From Acidobacteriota bacterium (GTDB taxonomy: Bacteria > Acidobacteriota > Blastocatellia > RBC074): DNA of 64,000 nucleotides. The notes under the pieces were generated by a model. The model was not told the DNA's origin and did not search any database. It saw only the letters and a list, made by a program, of their open reading frames with translations. Shown piece by piece: positions 21,988-34,722 of this stretch. The stretch is from assembly GCA_016715865.1 (NCBI GenBank), contig JADJXM010000005.1:1-64000 (forward strand). Reading direction: 5' to 3'. Numbering within the stretch: the stretch's first letter is position 1; every line of letters starts with the position of its first letter. A program made the translations under genes and the position numbers.

Positions 21988-22701
21988 ATGCTGGCTGAAA
22001 AAGAGGCATTGCTGGTATTAGGAACCGAAGAATTCAGTGGTTCCGAGCTGATTGCGGGGGATTTGTCGCATGCCGACGATTCCCGGCGCATTGCACAGCC
22101 CTGCCCGCCAGGTCCGTTTGAGGCAGCGTTGATCGCACGATTGAAGGCTGGTGAGATGGCCGCCTTCGATGAGCTGGTGGCTGAATATCAGCCGCTGGTC
22201 TACGCGCTGACCTGGCGCATATTGAATGATGTCGAGGATGCGCGGGATGCGACTCAGGAAGCTTTTCTCAAGATCTATCGCCACTTCCCGAAGTTTCGTG
22301 GTGAGGCGAGTCTCAAGACCTGGATCTGCCGAATAGCGATCAACCAGGCGCGAAGCACTGAACGCTGGTGGCGTCGACGCCGTCGCAACGAGACAACTTC
22401 GGTAGATGCACAGTCTATTCTCGGAGATGAAGATGATTTTCGGCCTGGCGACAAGCTGGTGAGCGGCTGCGCGACTCCTGAAGCCGAGACGATCTCACGT
22501 GAGAAGTATCGCCATCTCGAGCTTGCATTGCTGCAGTTGAAGAAGGATTTTCGCATCGCTGTTGTCCTGAGGGATATTGAAGGGCTCTCTTATGAAGAGA
22601 TAGCGTATGTCACTGAGATATCCGTGGGGACTGTCAAATCGCGCATCGCACGCGGCCGGGAGACGCTACGCGAACTTCTCAGACAGCAGGATGCGATGTA
22701 G
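21988..22701 (+). CDS. ECF RNA polymerase sigma factor (RpoE-like)
   Basis: A 237-residue extracytoplasmic-function sigma factor. Region 2 (AFDELVAEYQPLVYALTWRI, DVEDARDATQEAFLKIYRHF, KTWICRIAINQARS) and region 4 (LEGLSYEEIAYVTEISVGTVKSRIARG type) are intact, with a linker of about 40 residues and an N-terminal extension of about 45 residues before region 2. GGAGAGCAGG precedes the ATG. The next genes encode a zinc-finger anti-sigma factor and TonB, so its regulon probably concerns the envelope. An ECF-type promoter upstream suggests it drives its own operon. Confidence 0.93.
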   Translation: MLAEKEALLVLGTEEFSGSELIAGDLSHADDSRRIAQPCPPGPFEAALIARLKAGEMAAFDELVAEYQPLVYALTWRILNDVEDARDATQEAFLKIYRHFPKFRGEASLKTWICRIAINQARSTERWWRRRRRNETTSVDAQSILGDEDDFRPGDKLVSGCATPEAETISREKYRHLELALLQLKKDFRIAVVLRDIEGLSYEEIAYVTEISVGTVKSRIARGRETLRELLRQQDAM

Positions 22702-22749
22702 AGGCATTGTATATCCGGGAAGCTCCGACTCTCAGGGGCTCCGGGCAGG

Positions 22750-22890
22750 TTTCGGAGATCGCCGGTCTGCTGTGGGCGAAATTTCGACGCTCAAAGCCGA
22801 TGGGTCGATCATGCAAAAGTGAACCAAAAGGGTCAGCAACCGGTTTTTGGTTCCTATGGCACGGTTCACAGCGACCGGCGATCTCCGAAA
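22750..22890. repeat. 18-bp perfect inverted repeat with nested hairpin in the sigma/anti-sigma gap
   Basis: TTTCGGAGATCGCCGGTC (22750-22767) is complementary to 22873-22890. Inside, GAACCAAAA (22821-22829) pairs with TTTTGGTTC (22845-22853). It does not resemble families A-H. Confidence 0.85.
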
Positions 22891-22902
22891 ACTCAGGCAG
22901 GC

Positions 22903-22954
22903 GCCGGTGAGGTGTGCCGGTGAGGTGTGCCGGTGAGGTGTGCCGGTGAGGTGT
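22903..22954. repeat. Four tandem copies of a 13-bp unit
   Basis: GCCGGTGAGGTGT is repeated four times without a mismatch, 64 bases before the anti-sigma start. It could vary in copy number. Confidence 0.95.
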
Positions 22955-23017
22955 GTTGGATGGACGAAAAGTGAACCAGGTGCCGCCGTTTTTATGGCGG
23001 TTGGATTGAGTAAGGTC

Positions 23018-23743
23018 ATGAATTGCAATGATTTTTCAATAGTCTATTCGGCGCAGCTTGACGGTTATGCCGAGGAGCACGAGCAATTGGCTCTGCAGAT
23101 TCATCTGCGGGAATGTATCGTGTGTCGACGACAGGCAGCTGAGATGCGGTCTCTGCGAAGTGATTTGCGGTCACTGGATGCTTCCGTGAAGGTTCCTTTG
23201 ATGACGGCACAGATCGGGGAGGCATTGCGAACCGAATCGAAGCTGAAGGCCGCTCAGGCCAGGCGCCGGGCCGACTGGATCGATGTCTGGACGACGAGGT
23301 TGTTCTCGCAAAGCATCGGGGCGATCGTCTCAGTTGCCATGGTGCTGGGTATCGCCATCGGCGTGCATAACCCCGCATATCGAGCGCTGGCGCTGGCTCA
23401 GGCCGCGACGGAAGTGATCTTTGAAGATCCGTCGAGGGACGAGATCAGGCTGAAAGTACTTTTGCTGCAGCCGGCTCCACCCCCGCTCTTCAATCCGTCA
23501 GGCGATCTGCTTGGATTCGGTGCAAGTCTTTCGGAAGATGTCGAGATGATGGCCACTGTCAAAGTCAGCAAGGATGGTCGAGCGACAGTCAATCAGGTCA
23601 TCGTTACTCCAGGTGATCCGACCTTGATGAACCGGTTTTCCAATGTCATCAAGGAGCAGGTGAGTTTTGTTCCGCGCCGTCAGAGCCGGAATACGAGCGA
23701 TGAAGCCGTCGTCATCTTCAGCAAGGTCAATATCTCCGGCTGA
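23018..23743 (+). CDS. Zinc-finger anti-sigma factor with a TonB-like periplasmic domain
   Basis: A 241-residue single-pass membrane protein. The cytoplasmic N-terminus carries the anti-sigma zinc motif (ALQIHLRECIVCRRQAAE, HxxxCxxC). One transmembrane segment (SIGAIVSVAMVLGIAIGV) follows around residue 100. The C-terminal part (MATVKVSKDGRATVNQVIVT, then QVSFVPRR) resembles a TonB C-terminal domain rather than the usual unrelated sensor part. I start at ATG 23018, after GAGTAAGG; an in-frame ATG at 22994 would add eight residues. It presumably binds the upstream ECF sigma factor and releases it on an envelope signal. Confidence 0.85.
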   Translation: MNCNDFSIVYSAQLDGYAEEHEQLALQIHLRECIVCRRQAAEMRSLRSDLRSLDASVKVPLMTAQIGEALRTESKLKAAQARRRADWIDVWTTRLFSQSIGAIVSVAMVLGIAIGVHNPAYRALALAQAATEVIFEDPSRDEIRLKVLLLQPAPPPLFNPSGDLLGFGASLSEDVEMMATVKVSKDGRATVNQVIVTPGDPTLMNRFSNVIKEQVSFVPRRQSRNTSDEAVVIFSKVNISG

Positions 23744-23903
23744 TAGTCTTCTTTCCTTTTTCTCCAGTATTAATCAGGGACTTCCAGGCAGGCTGCGCAA
23801 GCGGCCCGCGGGCGGTCCTCTGTCCACTCGTAATCATTTATTCATCGGCTGAGCGTGTAACCGGTTTCGCCCGTCAGGCGGGCAAGCCAGAAGGAGTATT
23901 AAC

Positions 23904-24668
23904 ATGTTTGAGACACTCGTCGAGTCGACACGAAAAAAGCGAGACGGAAGGACGGGGAGGTATTTCGCGCTGACGACGGCAGCCTATGGCGTAGCGCTTA
24001 CGGCACTGGCAATCGTAACGATCGTAGGATTCAGCCCCGTCCTGGCTGAAGAGTACATGCTCGAATCGATGCTCACACCTCCGCCGGTACCGTCAGGACC
24101 TCCGCCAGCGCCACAGCCGCAGAAGGTTGTCCCGAAAAGGGCCGCCGCGCCAACGGTTTTCGCGTCGCCTGTCAAACCGGCGACGAAGGTGCTGCCGGCA
24201 TCAGACATCCGTGATCAGACCCCGATCTTCAGGGGAACCTGGGTTCCGGGCGGACCGGATGTCTTTTCAGGCGCAGGAACAGGGATTATCCCCGGAGGCA
24301 GAGTCGGGAATGATACAGACCCGCCGCCGGCGCCGAAAGCCGCGCCTCCCTTGCCTCCAGTTGCTGAAGTAAAGCGTCATGAAACGAGTCGTGTCTCTGA
24401 AGGCGTGCTGCAGGGCAGGGCTATCAGGAAGGTCAAACCGCAATATTCATCCATTGCGCGTCAGGTTCGAGCCGCAGGAGCGGTTCAGGTGCTGGTGACG
24501 ATATCAGAGGAGGGAAATGTTATCGAGGCGGCGGTTATCGAGGGGCATCCGCTGCTGCGGTCCGCGGCGGTTGAAGCCGCACGTCAATGGCTCTTCAGCC
24601 CGACGAAACTGAGCGGCATCCCGGTCAAAGTGCAGGGAGTGCTGACTTTTGACTTCATCCTGCAATAA
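23904..24668 (+). CDS. TonB-family energy transducer
   Basis: A 254-residue inner-membrane protein: one N-terminal transmembrane helix (about residues 24-48, TTAAYGVALTALAIVTIVGF), a Pro-rich periplasmic spacer (PPPVPSGPPPAPQPQ and PPPAPKAAPPLPP) and a C-terminal TonB domain from RKVKPQYSSIARQVRAAGAV to VKVQGVLTFDFILQ. AAGGAG precedes the ATG. No exbB/exbD or TonB-dependent receptor is nearby. It is the third gene of the ECF cluster and may couple envelope signalling to outer-membrane transport. Confidence 0.9.
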   Translation: MFETLVESTRKKRDGRTGRYFALTTAAYGVALTALAIVTIVGFSPVLAEEYMLESMLTPPPVPSGPPPAPQPQKVVPKRAAAPTVFASPVKPATKVLPASDIRDQTPIFRGTWVPGGPDVFSGAGTGIIPGGRVGNDTDPPPAPKAAPPLPPVAEVKRHETSRVSEGVLQGRAIRKVKPQYSSIARQVRAAGAVQVLVTISEEGNVIEAAVIEGHPLLRSAAVEAARQWLFSPTKLSGIPVKVQGVLTFDFILQ

Positions 24669-24740
24669 ACAGGGACGCCGGCCTCAGTCAGGCATGAGAA
24701 AGGTTGAACGGGCTCACCCGAACTAACAACCTGCATGCAT

Positions 24741-24764
24741 GCCGACCGGAGGTCGGCGTTCCAG
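24741..24764. repeat. Short hairpin repeat GCCGACC-N3-GGTCGGC between convergent genes
   Basis: A seven-bp stem with a three-base loop, followed by GTTCCAG, between the convergent tonB and lon 3' ends. It resembles family G in its flanks (GCGTTCCAG) and may be a fragment of that kind of element. Confidence 0.55.
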
Positions 24765-24765
24765 A

Positions 24766-27264
<2,499 letters not shown>

Positions 27265-27346
27265 ATCGACACGATTTTCTGCAAATAAATGCGTTGTTAA
27301 GGATGATCTTATGTACTGATTATCCAGAAATCACTGGATCTTCCAT

Positions 27347-27820
27347 CTATTCCATAATGGGAATCCTGATCTCCCGACCGCAATTTGTGGTCTTCGGAAG
27401 ATCGATCTGGAGAACCCCGTCGGACAACCTCGCTTTGATATTGGCCACATCGACCGGCCATCGCAGCGTGATGGTAAACGAAAAACCGCCATAGCTGCGT
27501 TCGAGGCAGAGAAATCGGATCGGCCGCTCGTTCTCACCGGTCATGTGCCCGGTCGGTGATGCGCGTTCTTTTCGACCTTCGAACTTGAGTTGATTGTCGA
27601 GCAGCGTCAACCGGATGTGTTCAATCGAGACTCCCGGCAACTCGACGCGAACCTTGATCGACTCTTCCATTTCGCAGATGTCGACAGGCGGCATCCACGA
27701 ACTGGGACTCGGAGCCATTGCCCGCAACTCATCCAGACGGACCAGCATTCGACGCATCTGCTCTCTGAGTTGCTCGGCGACCTCTTTGGATAATGGATGT
27801 ATGGGATTCGTTATGGCCAT
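27347..27820 (-). CDS. Small heat-shock protein, Hsp20 / alpha-crystallin family
   Basis: A 157-residue holdase chaperone. The alpha-crystallin domain spans about residues 45-145 (DICEMEESIKVRVELPGVSI to DGVLQIDLPKTT), with a short C-terminal REIRIPIM that provides the I-x-I oligomerisation motif. The helical N-terminus includes AEQLREQMRRMLVRLDELRA. It precedes lon. No CIRCE is seen upstream, so its heat control, if any, differs from groESL. Confidence 0.92.
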   Translation of the reverse strand: MAITNPIHPLSKEVAEQLREQMRRMLVRLDELRAMAPSPSSWMPPVDICEMEESIKVRVELPGVSIEHIRLTLLDNQLKFEGRKERASPTGHMTGENERPIRFLCLERSYGGFSFTITLRWPVDVANIKARLSDGVLQIDLPKTTNCGREIRIPIME

Positions 27821-27948
27821 GACTTCAGCTCAGTATTTCACAGGGGCTTATCCCCGCTGGTTATTTTGGGCAAGCGAGACTGTGATCAGTAATTTCACAT
27901 ACTGATTCTAACTTTCGAGAGGTAAGTGCGCAAGAATGGGAAATATCT

Positions 27949-28044
27949 AAATGATGAAGGATGAAGGATGAATGATGAATTGAAGAAAATATGGAAAGGC
28001 ATGGAGCTCTTTAATTCATCATTCATACTTCATCATTTATCATT
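27949..28044. repeat. Inverted repeat, family C (GATGAAGGATGAATGATG type)
   Basis: The left arm 27949-27981 and right arm 28013-28044 are largely complementary over about 32 bases. The right arm contains the last codons (Asn-Asp-Lys) and the TGA stop of gcvPB. Confidence 0.88.
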
Positions 28045-29538
28045 GGGCTTTATCCAACGGAGGACGGGTTTGCGGGCCGCGGCCGCTTCATCCAGGCGGC
28101 TGATGCGGGTGTTATGCGGGGCGTTTTTGACCAGATCCGGATTTTCACGCGCTTCTTTTGCAATCGAGCGCATGGCGTCAATGAATAGATCGATCTCCTC
28201 GCGCCCCTCGCTCTCTGTCGGCTCGATCATGATCGCTCCGTGAACGATCAGGGGAAAGTAGATCGTCATCGGATGGAATCCGTAGTCGATCAGGCGTTTG
28301 GCGATATCAAGCGTGTGTACCCCATATTTCTGTTGATGTTTGTCGCTGAAGATCACCTCGTGGAGCGGTTTGCCATGATAGGCGATTTCGTAATCGTCCA
28401 TCAGATGATGGGCGATGTAGTTGGCATTGAGCACGGCCGTTTCGGTTGCTTCGCGCAGTCCGTCAGGGCCGAGCGAGAGGATGTAGCAGAGTGCGCGGAC
28501 AAGAACAGAGTAGTTGCCATGGAAAGCGCGAACGCGGCCGATCGACATCGGGCGGTTGAAATCGAGCCGCAGGGTTTTCAGGCCCGTGGCGTCTGTCTCT
28601 TCGACAATGCGTGGGAAGGGCAGGTAAGGTTCGAGTTCGCTGGTCACGCAGATCGGGCCCGAGCCGGGGCCTCCTCCACCGTGCGGTGTCGAGAAGGTCT
28701 TGTGCAGGTTAAGGTGGATGACGTCGACGCCCATGTCTCCGGGCCGTGTCACGCCGACCAGCGCATTCATATTCGCGCCGTCCATGTATACCAGCCCGCC
28801 GGCTTCGTGCAGGATCTGGCAGACCTCAACGATATGTTCCTCGAACATGCCGAGCGTAGACGGATTGGTCAGCATGAGCGCAGCGACATCCTGATTGACG
28901 ACCTCTCGCAGGTTATCAAGATCAACCGATCCGTTCTCGTTGGATTTGATGGTTTTGACATCGTAGCCGCAGATCGCAGCGCTGGCCGGGTTTGTCCCGT
29001 GAGCCGAATCCGGAACCAGCACGATCTTGCGCGGATTGCCGCGAGATTCGAGGCAGCGTCTGATGACCATCAGTCCGCTCATCTCTCCCTGGGCGCCGGC
29101 CGCCGGTTGCAGGCTTACGGCGGGCAGCCCCGTGATCTCTCCGAGAGTCACTTCGAGCTCTCTGATCAGCCTCAGATTGCCCTGGGAAAGTTCGTCGGGT
29201 GTGTATGGATGGGCACTGGCGAAGCCATCGAAACGAGAAACGCGCTCGTTGATCTTCGGATTGTACTTCATCGTACAGCTGCCCAGCGGGTACATCCCCA
29301 GATCGACAGCATAGTTCCATGTCGACAACCGCGTGAAATGGCGGACCACGTCGACTTCGCTGACTTCCGGCAATCCGGCCAGATCGTCATTACGCAGCAG
29401 ATCGCGGCCGATCAGTGACTCGATCGGCGATTCGTCGACGTCAAGCGCCGGCAGCCTGTATCCCACCCGTCCAGGTCGAGACCTCTCAAAAATCGTTCCT
29501 TCATTCTGACTGATATGTGTGCTTGCCTTCTTGATCAC
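28033..29538 (-). CDS. gcvPB: Glycine dehydrogenase (decarboxylating) subunit 2
   Basis: The PLP-binding half of the two-subunit P-protein of the glycine cleavage system; with GcvPA it decarboxylates glycine and passes the aminomethyl group to GcvH. The pyridoxal Lys is in IHLNLHKTFSTPHGGGGPG. At 501 residues it is normal length. It is the last gene of gcvT-gcvH-gcvPA-gcvPB, 42 bases after gcvPA. The final codons lie inside a family C repeat. Confidence 0.96.
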   Translation of the reverse strand: MIKKASTHISQNEGTIFERSRPGRVGYRLPALDVDESPIESLIGRDLLRNDDLAGLPEVSEVDVVRHFTRLSTWNYAVDLGMYPLGSCTMKYNPKINERVSRFDGFASAHPYTPDELSQGNLRLIRELEVTLGEITGLPAVSLQPAAGAQGEMSGLMVIRRCLESRGNPRKIVLVPDSAHGTNPASAAICGYDVKTIKSNENGSVDLDNLREVVNQDVAALMLTNPSTLGMFEEHIVEVCQILHEAGGLVYMDGANMNALVGVTRPGDMGVDVIHLNLHKTFSTPHGGGGPGSGPICVTSELEPYLPFPRIVEETDATGLKTLRLDFNRPMSIGRVRAFHGNYSVLVRALCYILSLGPDGLREATETAVLNANYIAHHLMDDYEIAYHGKPLHEVIFSDKHQQKYGVHTLDIAKRLIDYGFHPMTIYFPLIVHGAIMIEPTESEGREEIDLFIDAMRSIAKEARENPDLVKNAPHNTRISRLDEAAAARKPVLRWIKPNDK

Positions 29539-29575
29539 AGTGATTCCTTTATACGGTGCGCTTGCTCACCCTCTG

Positions 29576-29605
29576 GCTTTCTACTTTTTACTTTTTACTT
29601 TTACT
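29576..29605. repeat. Family B repeat at the gcvPA 3' end
   Basis: Read on the minus strand, AAAAGTAAAAAGTAAAAAGT followed by AGAAAG encodes the last residues of GcvPA (KVKSKK) and its TAG stop codon. There is no complementary arm nearby. Confidence 0.8.
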
Positions 29606-30948
29606 TCCATGGCTTCGACCAGTGCATCGATCTCTTTTCGGGTCGTCGTTTCAGTGACGCAGATCAGAATCTCATTCTGCATTTCCGGAAAGAACCTCGA
29701 AAGCGGCAGACCACCGATGATGTTGTGAGATTTGAGGGCATCGAGCATCTGGTCGGCCTGTTCAGGACAGCTCAGAACGAATTCGTTGAAATACGGGGCA
29801 GAGAAGCGCAACGAAAATCCGTCGATCCCGGCCAGACGGCTGGCCGCGTAATGCGATTTCTGGATGTTCTGTTGAGCGACTTCGCGCACGCCGGTACGTC
29901 CCATCGTTGAAAGATAGATCGTCGTCATCAGCGCGTAGAGTCCCTGGTTGGTGCAGATGTTAGATGTCGCCTTTTCGCGTCGGATGTGTTGTTCACGTGT
30001 TGCGAGAGTGAGCACATAACCGGGCCGTCCCTGCGCGTCGTGAGTCAGTCCGACCAGGCGACCGGGTATCTGCCGCTGGTATTTCTCGCGCGTCGCAAAG
30101 AATCCGCAGTATGATCCGCCGAACGAAAGCGGGATGCCGAATGACTGAGCTTCGCCACAGACTATGTCCGCCCCGCACTGACCTGGTGAGAGCAGTTGAC
30201 CGAGGCTCATCCCTTCGGCAACGACGACTGTAAAGAGCGCTCCGATCTTATGCGTCGCGTCGCCGAGCTGCCGCAGGTCTTCGATCCCGCCAAAGAAATT
30301 GGGCGATTGCACGACAACCGTCGCGAGGTCGGACCCAAGTTCTGCGATTGCGTCGATCCTGAGTGTGCCGGTCGTTTGGTCATAGGGGATCGTCACGCTC
30401 TCGATGCCGGCGTTGCGGATGTAGGTATCGACCACCTCACGGTATTCCGGATGCAGATTGCCCGCCAGGGCGACCTTCGTCCGGTTGGTGACGCGCTCGG
30501 CCATGAGTACTGCTTCCGCTGTGCCTGTCGAGCCGTCGTAAAGCGATGCGTTCGAGACTTCCATCCCCGTCAGTTCGCAAATCATCGACTGGAATTCGAA
30601 GATGGCCTGCAGCGTTCCCTGACTGATCTCCGGCTGATATGGTGTGTATGACGTGTAAAATTCAGATCGCGAGATCAGTGTATCGATGATGGTGGGAATG
30701 AAATGGTCGTAGGCGCCCGCTCCCAGGAAAGAGGCCATGCGCCTGCCTGTAATGCGGGTCGTGTTTAATTCGGCCAACTCGCGAAAGTAGTCCAGCGTCT
30801 CTGTTTCAGAGAGGGTGGCCGGCAGGTTGAGCGGGCTGTTCAGTTGTAAATGATCAGGAATACCGCGAAACAAGTCCGCGATCGACTCACGGCCCATCTC
30901 GCGGAGCATGCTCTCTCGCTCCTGGGCCGAATTAGGAATGTAACGCAT
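29581..30948 (-). CDS. gcvPA: Glycine dehydrogenase (decarboxylating) subunit 1
   Basis: The N-terminal half of the split P-protein, forming the active enzyme with GcvPB. Recognisable blocks are FLGAGAYDHFIPTIIDTLIS, SEFYTSYTPYQPEISQGTLQ and NASLYDGSTGTAEAVLMA. It has 455 residues. It begins 84 bases after gcvH. The C-terminal KVKSKK and TAG are contributed by a family B repeat, so the natural end may once have been different. Confidence 0.96.
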   Translation of the reverse strand: MRYIPNSAQERESMLREMGRESIADLFRGIPDHLQLNSPLNLPATLSETETLDYFRELAELNTTRITGRRMASFLGAGAYDHFIPTIIDTLISRSEFYTSYTPYQPEISQGTLQAIFEFQSMICELTGMEVSNASLYDGSTGTAEAVLMAERVTNRTKVALAGNLHPEYREVVDTYIRNAGIESVTIPYDQTTGTLRIDAIAELGSDLATVVVQSPNFFGGIEDLRQLGDATHKIGALFTVVVAEGMSLGQLLSPGQCGADIVCGEAQSFGIPLSFGGSYCGFFATREKYQRQIPGRLVGLTHDAQGRPGYVLTLATREQHIRREKATSNICTNQGLYALMTTIYLSTMGRTGVREVAQQNIQKSHYAASRLAGIDGFSLRFSAPYFNEFVLSCPEQADQMLDALKSHNIIGGLPLSRFFPEMQNEILICVTETTTRKEIDALVEAMEVKVKSKK

Positions 30949-31032
30949 TGTTATATCTCATCAGGAAATATGGCGGGCTGTAGATCCGGCGACGGGTGCT
31001 CTGTGTCCAGTCGCTTTCTGATCGGCCTCAGG

Positions 31033-31428
31033 TTATTCAACTTTTTGGGACTCGACGAAGTCTTCATACTCGCTGGAGGAGAGCAGACTGTCGATTTCAC
31101 CTTTATCGCTCAATTTTACTTTGACCATCCAGCCGTCTCCGTATGGAGAATTGTTGACCAGTTCAGGCGCGTCCTCCAGAGCCTCGTTGACCTCGACGAC
31201 CTCGCCCGAAACCGGCAGAAAGAGTTCGCTGAATGTCTTGACAGACTCGACTTCACCGAAAGTGTCGTGAGCTGAGAATTTCTCGCCAGTGCGGGGTAGC
31301 TGAACGTGCACAACATCACCCAACTGTTCCTGCGCGAAGCTGGTGATGCCGATCGTGCCTGTCTCCCCCTCCACGCGAATCCATTCGTGGTCCTTGGTGT
31401 ACTGTAAATCGTCCGGATATGCTGACAT
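31033..31428 (-). CDS. gcvH: Glycine cleavage system H protein
   Basis: Lipoyl carrier that shuttles the aminomethyl group between P and T proteins. The lipoylated Lys lies in GEVESVKTFSELFLP at about residue 64, and the fold core GDVVHVQLPRTGEKF is present. At 131 residues it has normal length. It sits between gcvT and gcvPA on one transcript. Confidence 0.96.
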   Translation of the reverse strand: MSAYPDDLQYTKDHEWIRVEGETGTIGITSFAQEQLGDVVHVQLPRTGEKFSAHDTFGEVESVKTFSELFLPVSGEVVEVNEALEDAPELVNNSPYGDGWMVKVKLSDKGEIDSLLSSSEYEDFVESQKVE

Positions 31429-31443
31429 TGCTTCCTCTCTTTA

Positions 31444-31492
<49 letters not shown>

Positions 31493-31557
31493 TTGTTCGA
31501 GTTGAAATGAGCTGTCCTGTACGTTGTTGCATTAATCGCCGTCAACCTGGACGGTCG

Positions 31558-32664
<1,107 letters not shown>

Positions 32665-32735
32665 GTTTTTGTCCTCGATTTCGTCTTCTCTTGGCCTGAA
32701 GACGCATTTTGTCAGGATGGTAGCTCTGAATGTGA

Positions 32736-32765
32736 AACCTAGCACACGGTTTACAACGGCGTCAA
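32736..32765 (-). promoter_or_regulatory. Candidate sigma70 promoter of the gcv operon
   Basis: On the minus strand TTGACG (32765-32760) and TAGGTT (32741-32736) are 18 bases apart, about 70 bases before the gcvT start. Confidence 0.5.
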
Positions 32766-33005
32766 GCAGACAGGGAATTGCTTAACTCAAAAGGGTCTCT
32801 TGGCTAAATATTGCAAACAGAAGAGTTGTGCGGTCACTGTCAGGTGCAGCGGGACGATTTCGAAGGTAATCGATAAAATAAAGATGGAAGCTTAAAACTT
32901 TTTGCACACTCGAGTCACAAACCTGTCGTAATGGCACATGAAGAACGAACAAAGTTGGACGTCGAAAAGAGAGCAAATAAAGCAATTAATAAGATAGAGG
33001 TAGCG

Positions 33006-33572
33006 ATGCACCGGCCTGAACGCCCGCCCGAAGAGGTGGAAGAAAGGGAAAAGACGCTGGCGAGAGCTAAAAGCGGAGATCAGGCGGCATTTGCCATTCT
33101 GGTGCGCGAGCATCAGTCCATGGTCTTCAGTCTGGCCCATTATTTCTTTCGCAACCGGACGCTGGCCGAAGATGTAGCGCAGGATGTCTTTTTGCACCTC
33201 TATCAGAATCTGGGCTCGATCGAATCGAACGATCACATGCGCTACTGGTTGAGGCGTGTCACAGGGCATCGCTGCATCGATCACGCGCGCAAGCACAAGC
33301 TGCAGACTGTGAGCGTTGAAGATGCTCCGGAGCCTGTCTCGATGTTCGATATGCCTGACGCGATGCTGCGAACAACGCTCAGGCGGATCGTTGCGACGCT
33401 GCCGGAAAAGCCCAGACTTGTTGTCACTTTGAGATATCAGGAGGATCTTGATCCGACGGAGATCGCACGGGTTCTGGATATGCCCGTCAATACAGTTAAA
33501 AGCCATCTCCGCCGGTCGCTTGCAATCCTGAAGGAGAAAGTTACCCGTTGTCTTGGAGAGGTGGAAGTATGA
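33006..33572 (+). CDS. ECF RNA polymerase sigma factor (second copy)
   Basis: A 188-residue sigma factor with region 2 (AFAILVREHQSMVFSLAHYF, LAEDVAQDVFLHLYQNLG, HMRYWLRRVTGHRCIDHAR) and region 4 (DLDPTEIARVLDMPVNTVKSHLRRSL) intact. ATG 33006 follows AGAGGTAGCG; an in-frame ATG at 32931 without a ribosome binding site would add 25 charged residues. Its TGA overlaps the start of the next gene as ATGA, so the two are translationally coupled. It shares no close similarity with the first ECF factor beyond the family core. Confidence 0.92.
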   Translation: MHRPERPPEEVEEREKTLARAKSGDQAAFAILVREHQSMVFSLAHYFFRNRTLAEDVAQDVFLHLYQNLGSIESNDHMRYWLRRVTGHRCIDHARKHKLQTVSVEDAPEPVSMFDMPDAMLRTTLRRIVATLPEKPRLVVTLRYQEDLDPTEIARVLDMPVNTVKSHLRRSLAILKEKVTRCLGEVEV

Positions 33573-33952
33573 GCCGACTCGAAAACGAATTACGATCAGC
33601 GCTGAGCCGCGAGGAACCGTCGCCCGATTTCACCGATCGGGTCATGGCGCGAATCCAGTCGCTTCCGGCCAAAACAGAGCAGGAGAAGAGGGAGAAGATC
33701 GGCTGGCTGTCGAAGATCATCGCAATCTTCGAACCGTTCCAGTTGAAATGGGCGATGGCGGCAGCCCTGGCGATATTGATGCTTTTCGCCGGTCTGAGCC
33801 TGCACCGATACCGTGAAAACCAGCGCATGCTGGCCGAAATCGCCGAGGGAGAGCGCGCCAGACAACAGGTGCTTCTGGCCATGAAACTGACCAGCGAAAA
33901 ACTTAACTTCGCGCATCGCAAGATTCAACAATCAGTAGAAAATAGAAAGTAG
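33569..33952 (+). CDS. Single-pass membrane protein, putative anti-sigma factor
   Basis: A 127-residue protein: a short cytoplasmic N-terminus (SRLENELRSALSREEPSPDF TDRVM region), one transmembrane helix (WAMAAALAILMLFAGLSL, about residues 60-80) and an Ala/Glu-rich helical C-terminus. It lacks a zinc-binding HxxxCxxC motif. The ATGA overlap with the sigma gene and its topology make it the likely cognate anti-sigma factor. The last residues SVENRK and TAG are encoded by a family B repeat. Confidence 0.75.
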   Translation: MSRLENELRSALSREEPSPDFTDRVMARIQSLPAKTEQEKREKIGWLSKIIAIFEPFQLKWAMAAALAILMLFAGLSLHRYRENQRMLAEIAEGERARQQVLLAMKLTSEKLNFAHRKIQQSVENRK

Positions 33953-33958
33953 AAAGTC
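33934..33958. repeat. Family B repeat supplying the anti-sigma stop codon
   Basis: AGTAGAAAATAGAAAGTAGA followed by AAGTC. The TAG stop of the anti-sigma gene (33950-33952) lies within it. No complementary arm is nearby. Confidence 0.85.
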
Positions 33959-34019
33959 AGAACACGAGCGTAAGAGTGCGCCCTTATAACAATAATTCAG
34001 CAGATCAGAAGGAGAAACC

Positions 34020-34674
<655 letters not shown>

Positions 34675-34686
34675 CGGGAGTTAAAT

Positions 34687-34722
34687 TTGAAACTGTTGCA
34701 ACGATTAACGGCTGAGCGATGA
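34687..34722 (+). other. 11-codon frame overlapping the VWA gene start (ATGA)
   Basis: TTG at 34687, six bases after GGGAG, opens MKLLQRLTAER and stops at TGA 34720-34722, which overlaps the VWA gene ATG at 34719. The peptide looks like the basic n-region that the VWA signal sequence lacks. It is either a translational-coupling leader or the true N-terminus split by a single-base indel. Confidence 0.45.

Noticed and set aside
22903..22954. Possible CRISPR-like array
   Set aside because: The four units are directly contiguous without spacers, so it is a simple tandem repeat.
28240..29418. 392-codon frame antisense to gcvPB
   Set aside because: Shadow of gcvPB; no recognisable protein features.
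32665..32930. Glycine riboswitch upstream of gcvT
   Set aside because: I looked for the two-aptamer glycine motif on the minus strand and saw only a promoter-like pair; nothing supports a riboswitch.
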